In this document: piece by piece, positions 23,158 through 24,679 of the stretch
Layout of the letters: every line of letters begins with the position of its first letter
Position numbering within the stretch: the first letter of the stretch is position 1
NCBI GenBank assembly: GCA_963629395.1
Contig: CAVGIV010000041.1
Location: 1 to 24,679 of the forward strand
Origin: CAG-791 sp963629395
Lineage (GTDB): Bacteria > Bacillota > Clostridia > Lachnospirales > Lachnospiraceae
Direction: 5' to 3'
DNA length: 24,679 bases
Made by a program: the position numbers and the translations under genes
The notes under the pieces: model-generated
Seen by the model: the letters and a program-made list of their open reading frames with translations, nothing else
What the model was told of the DNA's origin: nothing
Database searches by the model: none

Positions 23158-24618
23158 GTGGAAATCAGATTTCAGAAAAACGACATTGTTACGGTAGAGA
23201 TCACTGACATCAGCTCGGACGGCGCCGGAATCGGCAAGGTGGACGGCTTTACGTTGTTTATCAAGGACGCGGTAATGGGAGATACTGTCACCGCCAAGAT
23301 TATGAAGGTCAAAAAGGGCTATGGCTTTGCCAGACTGATGGAAATTGTTGCCCCGTCTCCGTTTCGGACGGTACCAAAATGTGAGCTTGCACGCAAATGC
23401 GGCGGCTGCCAGATCCAGGAGCTTTCCTACGATCGGCAGCTTTCTTTTAAGCAAAAACGTGTGAAGGATGTACTGCTGCGGATCGGCGGATTCTCGGAGG
23501 AAACCGTGCAGAAGACTATGCACCCCATTTTGGGCATGGAGGATCCCTACCGGTTCCGCAATAAGGAGCAGCTGCCGGTTGGTGAAAAGGATGGGAAGCC
23601 GGTTGCCGGATTCTATGCGGGACATACGCACTGCATCGTGCCGGTCGCGGATTGCCTTGTCGGACCGCAGGAAAACCAGGACATTCTTGCGGCAATATTG
23701 AAGTATATGGAGGAGTATCATGTGCCGGCGTATCGCGAGGAAACAGGTACGGGACTTGTGCGGCACATTCTGATTCGTTCCGGGATCTATTCGAGGGAAA
23801 CGATGGTGTGTCTCGTGATCAACGGAGGGAAGCTCCCGCAGGAAGAGGCCTTGATAGCATGTCTGCAGGAGCTTCCGGGAATGAGCAGCATTTGCATCAA
23901 TATCAATACGGAACGCACCAATGTGATCATGGGCGGGAAAGGCCGTACACTCTGGGGAAAAGAAGCCATCGAGGATACCATGCATGTCCTGCCTGCGGAA
24001 TATGAGGACGGCAAGGTGTGCTTTGGAGACTCCCTGCGCAGTATAACCTATCGCATTTCGCCGCTTTCGTTCTATCAGGTAAATCCGGTTCAGGCGGAGC
24101 GGCTGTACAGCATTGTGCGCTGCTATGCCGGGTTGACCGGGACAGAGGTTGTCTGGGATCTGTACTGCGGTGTCGGCACCATCGGATGTTTTCTGGCAGA
24201 GGATGCCGGGGAAGTGTATGGCGTGGAGGTGATTCCGGATGCCATTCGGGATGCCAGAAAAAATGCCGAGAAAAACGGGATCTCGAACATAACATTCCGC
24301 GTTGGAAAGGCCGAAGAGGTCTTGCCGGAGTATGTTGAAAGCAAGCTGAGAGCAGACGGGAAAACGGATAAGCAGGGGATGGTTGATGTGGTTGTTGTCG
24401 ATCCGCCGCGGAAGGGCTGCGATGAAGTGTGCCTCCAGACCATCCTGGAAACGCAGCCGAAGCGTATTGTTTACGTTAGCTGTGACCCTGCTACGATGGC
24501 AAGGGACTGCAAAATTCTGGCAGCAGGCGGATATGAGCTAAAGGAAATTCAGCCAGTGGACCAGTTCCCGCACACAGTGCATGTGGAGACGGTAGTATTG
24601 CTGCAAAAACGGAAATAG
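23158..24618 (+). CDS. rlmD: RlmD-type 23S rRNA (uracil-C5)-methyltransferase
   Basis: The 486-residue enzyme transfers a methyl group from S-adenosylmethionine to C5 of a uridine in 23S rRNA (U1939 for RlmD; Gram-positive RlmCD also modifies U747). It has an N-terminal TRAM domain (1-62), an iron-sulphur cluster motif (Cys75, Cys81, Cys84 in KCELARKCGGCQ, with a later Cys in HCIVPVADC) and a central RNA-binding region. The SAM-binding DLYCGVGTIG starts at Asp334, DPPRKGC follows, and the nucleophile is Cys442 in VSCDPATMARD. GTG 23158 is chosen as start: GGAG at 23147-23150 precedes it and homologues begin at this TRAM strand. An in-frame TTG at 23095 would translate through the terminator hairpin. 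The gene is complete. Confidence 0.93.
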   Translation: MEIRFQKNDIVTVEITDISSDGAGIGKVDGFTLFIKDAVMGDTVTAKIMKVKKGYGFARLMEIVAPSPFRTVPKCELARKCGGCQIQELSYDRQLSFKQKRVKDVLLRIGGFSEETVQKTMHPILGMEDPYRFRNKEQLPVGEKDGKPVAGFYAGHTHCIVPVADCLVGPQENQDILAAILKYMEEYHVPAYREETGTGLVRHILIRSGIYSRETMVCLVINGGKLPQEEALIACLQELPGMSSICININTERTNVIMGGKGRTLWGKEAIEDTMHVLPAEYEDGKVCFGDSLRSITYRISPLSFYQVNPVQAERLYSIVRCYAGLTGTEVVWDLYCGVGTIGCFLAEDAGEVYGVEVIPDAIRDARKNAEKNGISNITFRVGKAEEVLPEYVESKLRADGKTDKQGMVDVVVVDPPRKGCDEVCLQTILETQPKRIVYVSCDPATMARDCKILAAGGYELKEIQPVDQFPHTVHVETVVLLQKRK

Positions 24619-24679
24619 CAGAAGTCCTTGAATTTACGCACTTTTTCGAGTATTGCCAGTACGGAGAGACCTCCTGGTC

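Noticed and set aside
24619..24679. Weak promoter-like TTGAAT-17-TATTGC at the right edge
   Set aside because: The -10 matches the consensus at only three positions and the downstream gene is outside the window.

Overview
The window looks like a chromosomal segment of a low-to-mid-GC Gram-positive anaerobe of the Clostridia, most likely Lachnospiraceae-like. The basis is gene content and style: strong AGGAGG ribosome binding sites, a sortase-assembled pilus locus, a VanW-family protein, MutS2, a YhaM-type HD nuclease, an ECF transporter S component, and many ATGA/GTGA gene junctions. No phage, transposase, CRISPR array or rRNA is visible. The taxonomic call is inference; no ribosomal gene is present to anchor it.

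Layout. 1-2366 (+): the last codons of an unidentified gene, a one-domain heavy-metal-binding protein, proline biosynthesis gene proA, and a cyclophilin-type peptidyl-prolyl isomerase. 2341-2811 (-): a stand-alone LytTR-domain regulator, overlapping the isomerase tail-to-tail and divergent from the next block. 2967-8840 (+): a pilus operon consisting of a large von Willebrand A adhesin/tip pilin (LPNTG), a backbone pilin (LPSAG), a class C sortase, and a small basal-type pilin with a W...VYPK pilin motif but no LPXTG. It ends at a large hairpin. 8916-10241 (-): a GH27 alpha-galactosidase-like enzyme facing the pilus operon. 10478-11095 (+): an ECF-type S component. 11096-11419: a terminator, a tRNA-Gly(GCC) with its own promoter, and its terminator.

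11420-15835 (+) is a tightly coupled run joined by three 4-base overlaps: a membrane-anchored VanW/YoaR-type protein, an AIR-synthase/HypE-like protein that lacks the HypE C-terminal cysteine, an Lrp/AsnC regulator and a PLP-dependent aminotransferase. It is followed by mutS2 (15860-18274). 18406-22086 (+) is an OmpR-type response regulator, its sensor kinase, and a membrane-anchored HtrA/PDZ-like protein whose serine-protease triad is largely lost. 22141-24618 (+) is a YhaM-like OB-fold/HD 3'-5' exoribonuclease with its terminator, then an RlmD-type 23S rRNA uracil-C5 methyltransferase.

How the genes work together. The pilus block holds the parts needed to polymerise a surface pilus: three secreted subunits and one pilin polymerase. 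The divergent LytTR protein is a plausible controller, and a symmetric TGCA-rich element over the -10 box is a candidate control site. No housekeeping (class A) sortase is in the window, so wall anchoring would need one from elsewhere. The kinase/regulator/HtrA-like trio resembles the WalRK-HtrA arrangement of other Firmicutes, but here the HtrA-like member is probably a non-catalytic sensor or binding protein. The most interesting items are the divergent sorting signals and control region of the pilus locus, the pseudoprotease, and the HypE-like protein coupled to an Lrp-aminotransferase pair. I did not find a clearly unprecedented defence or mobile system.
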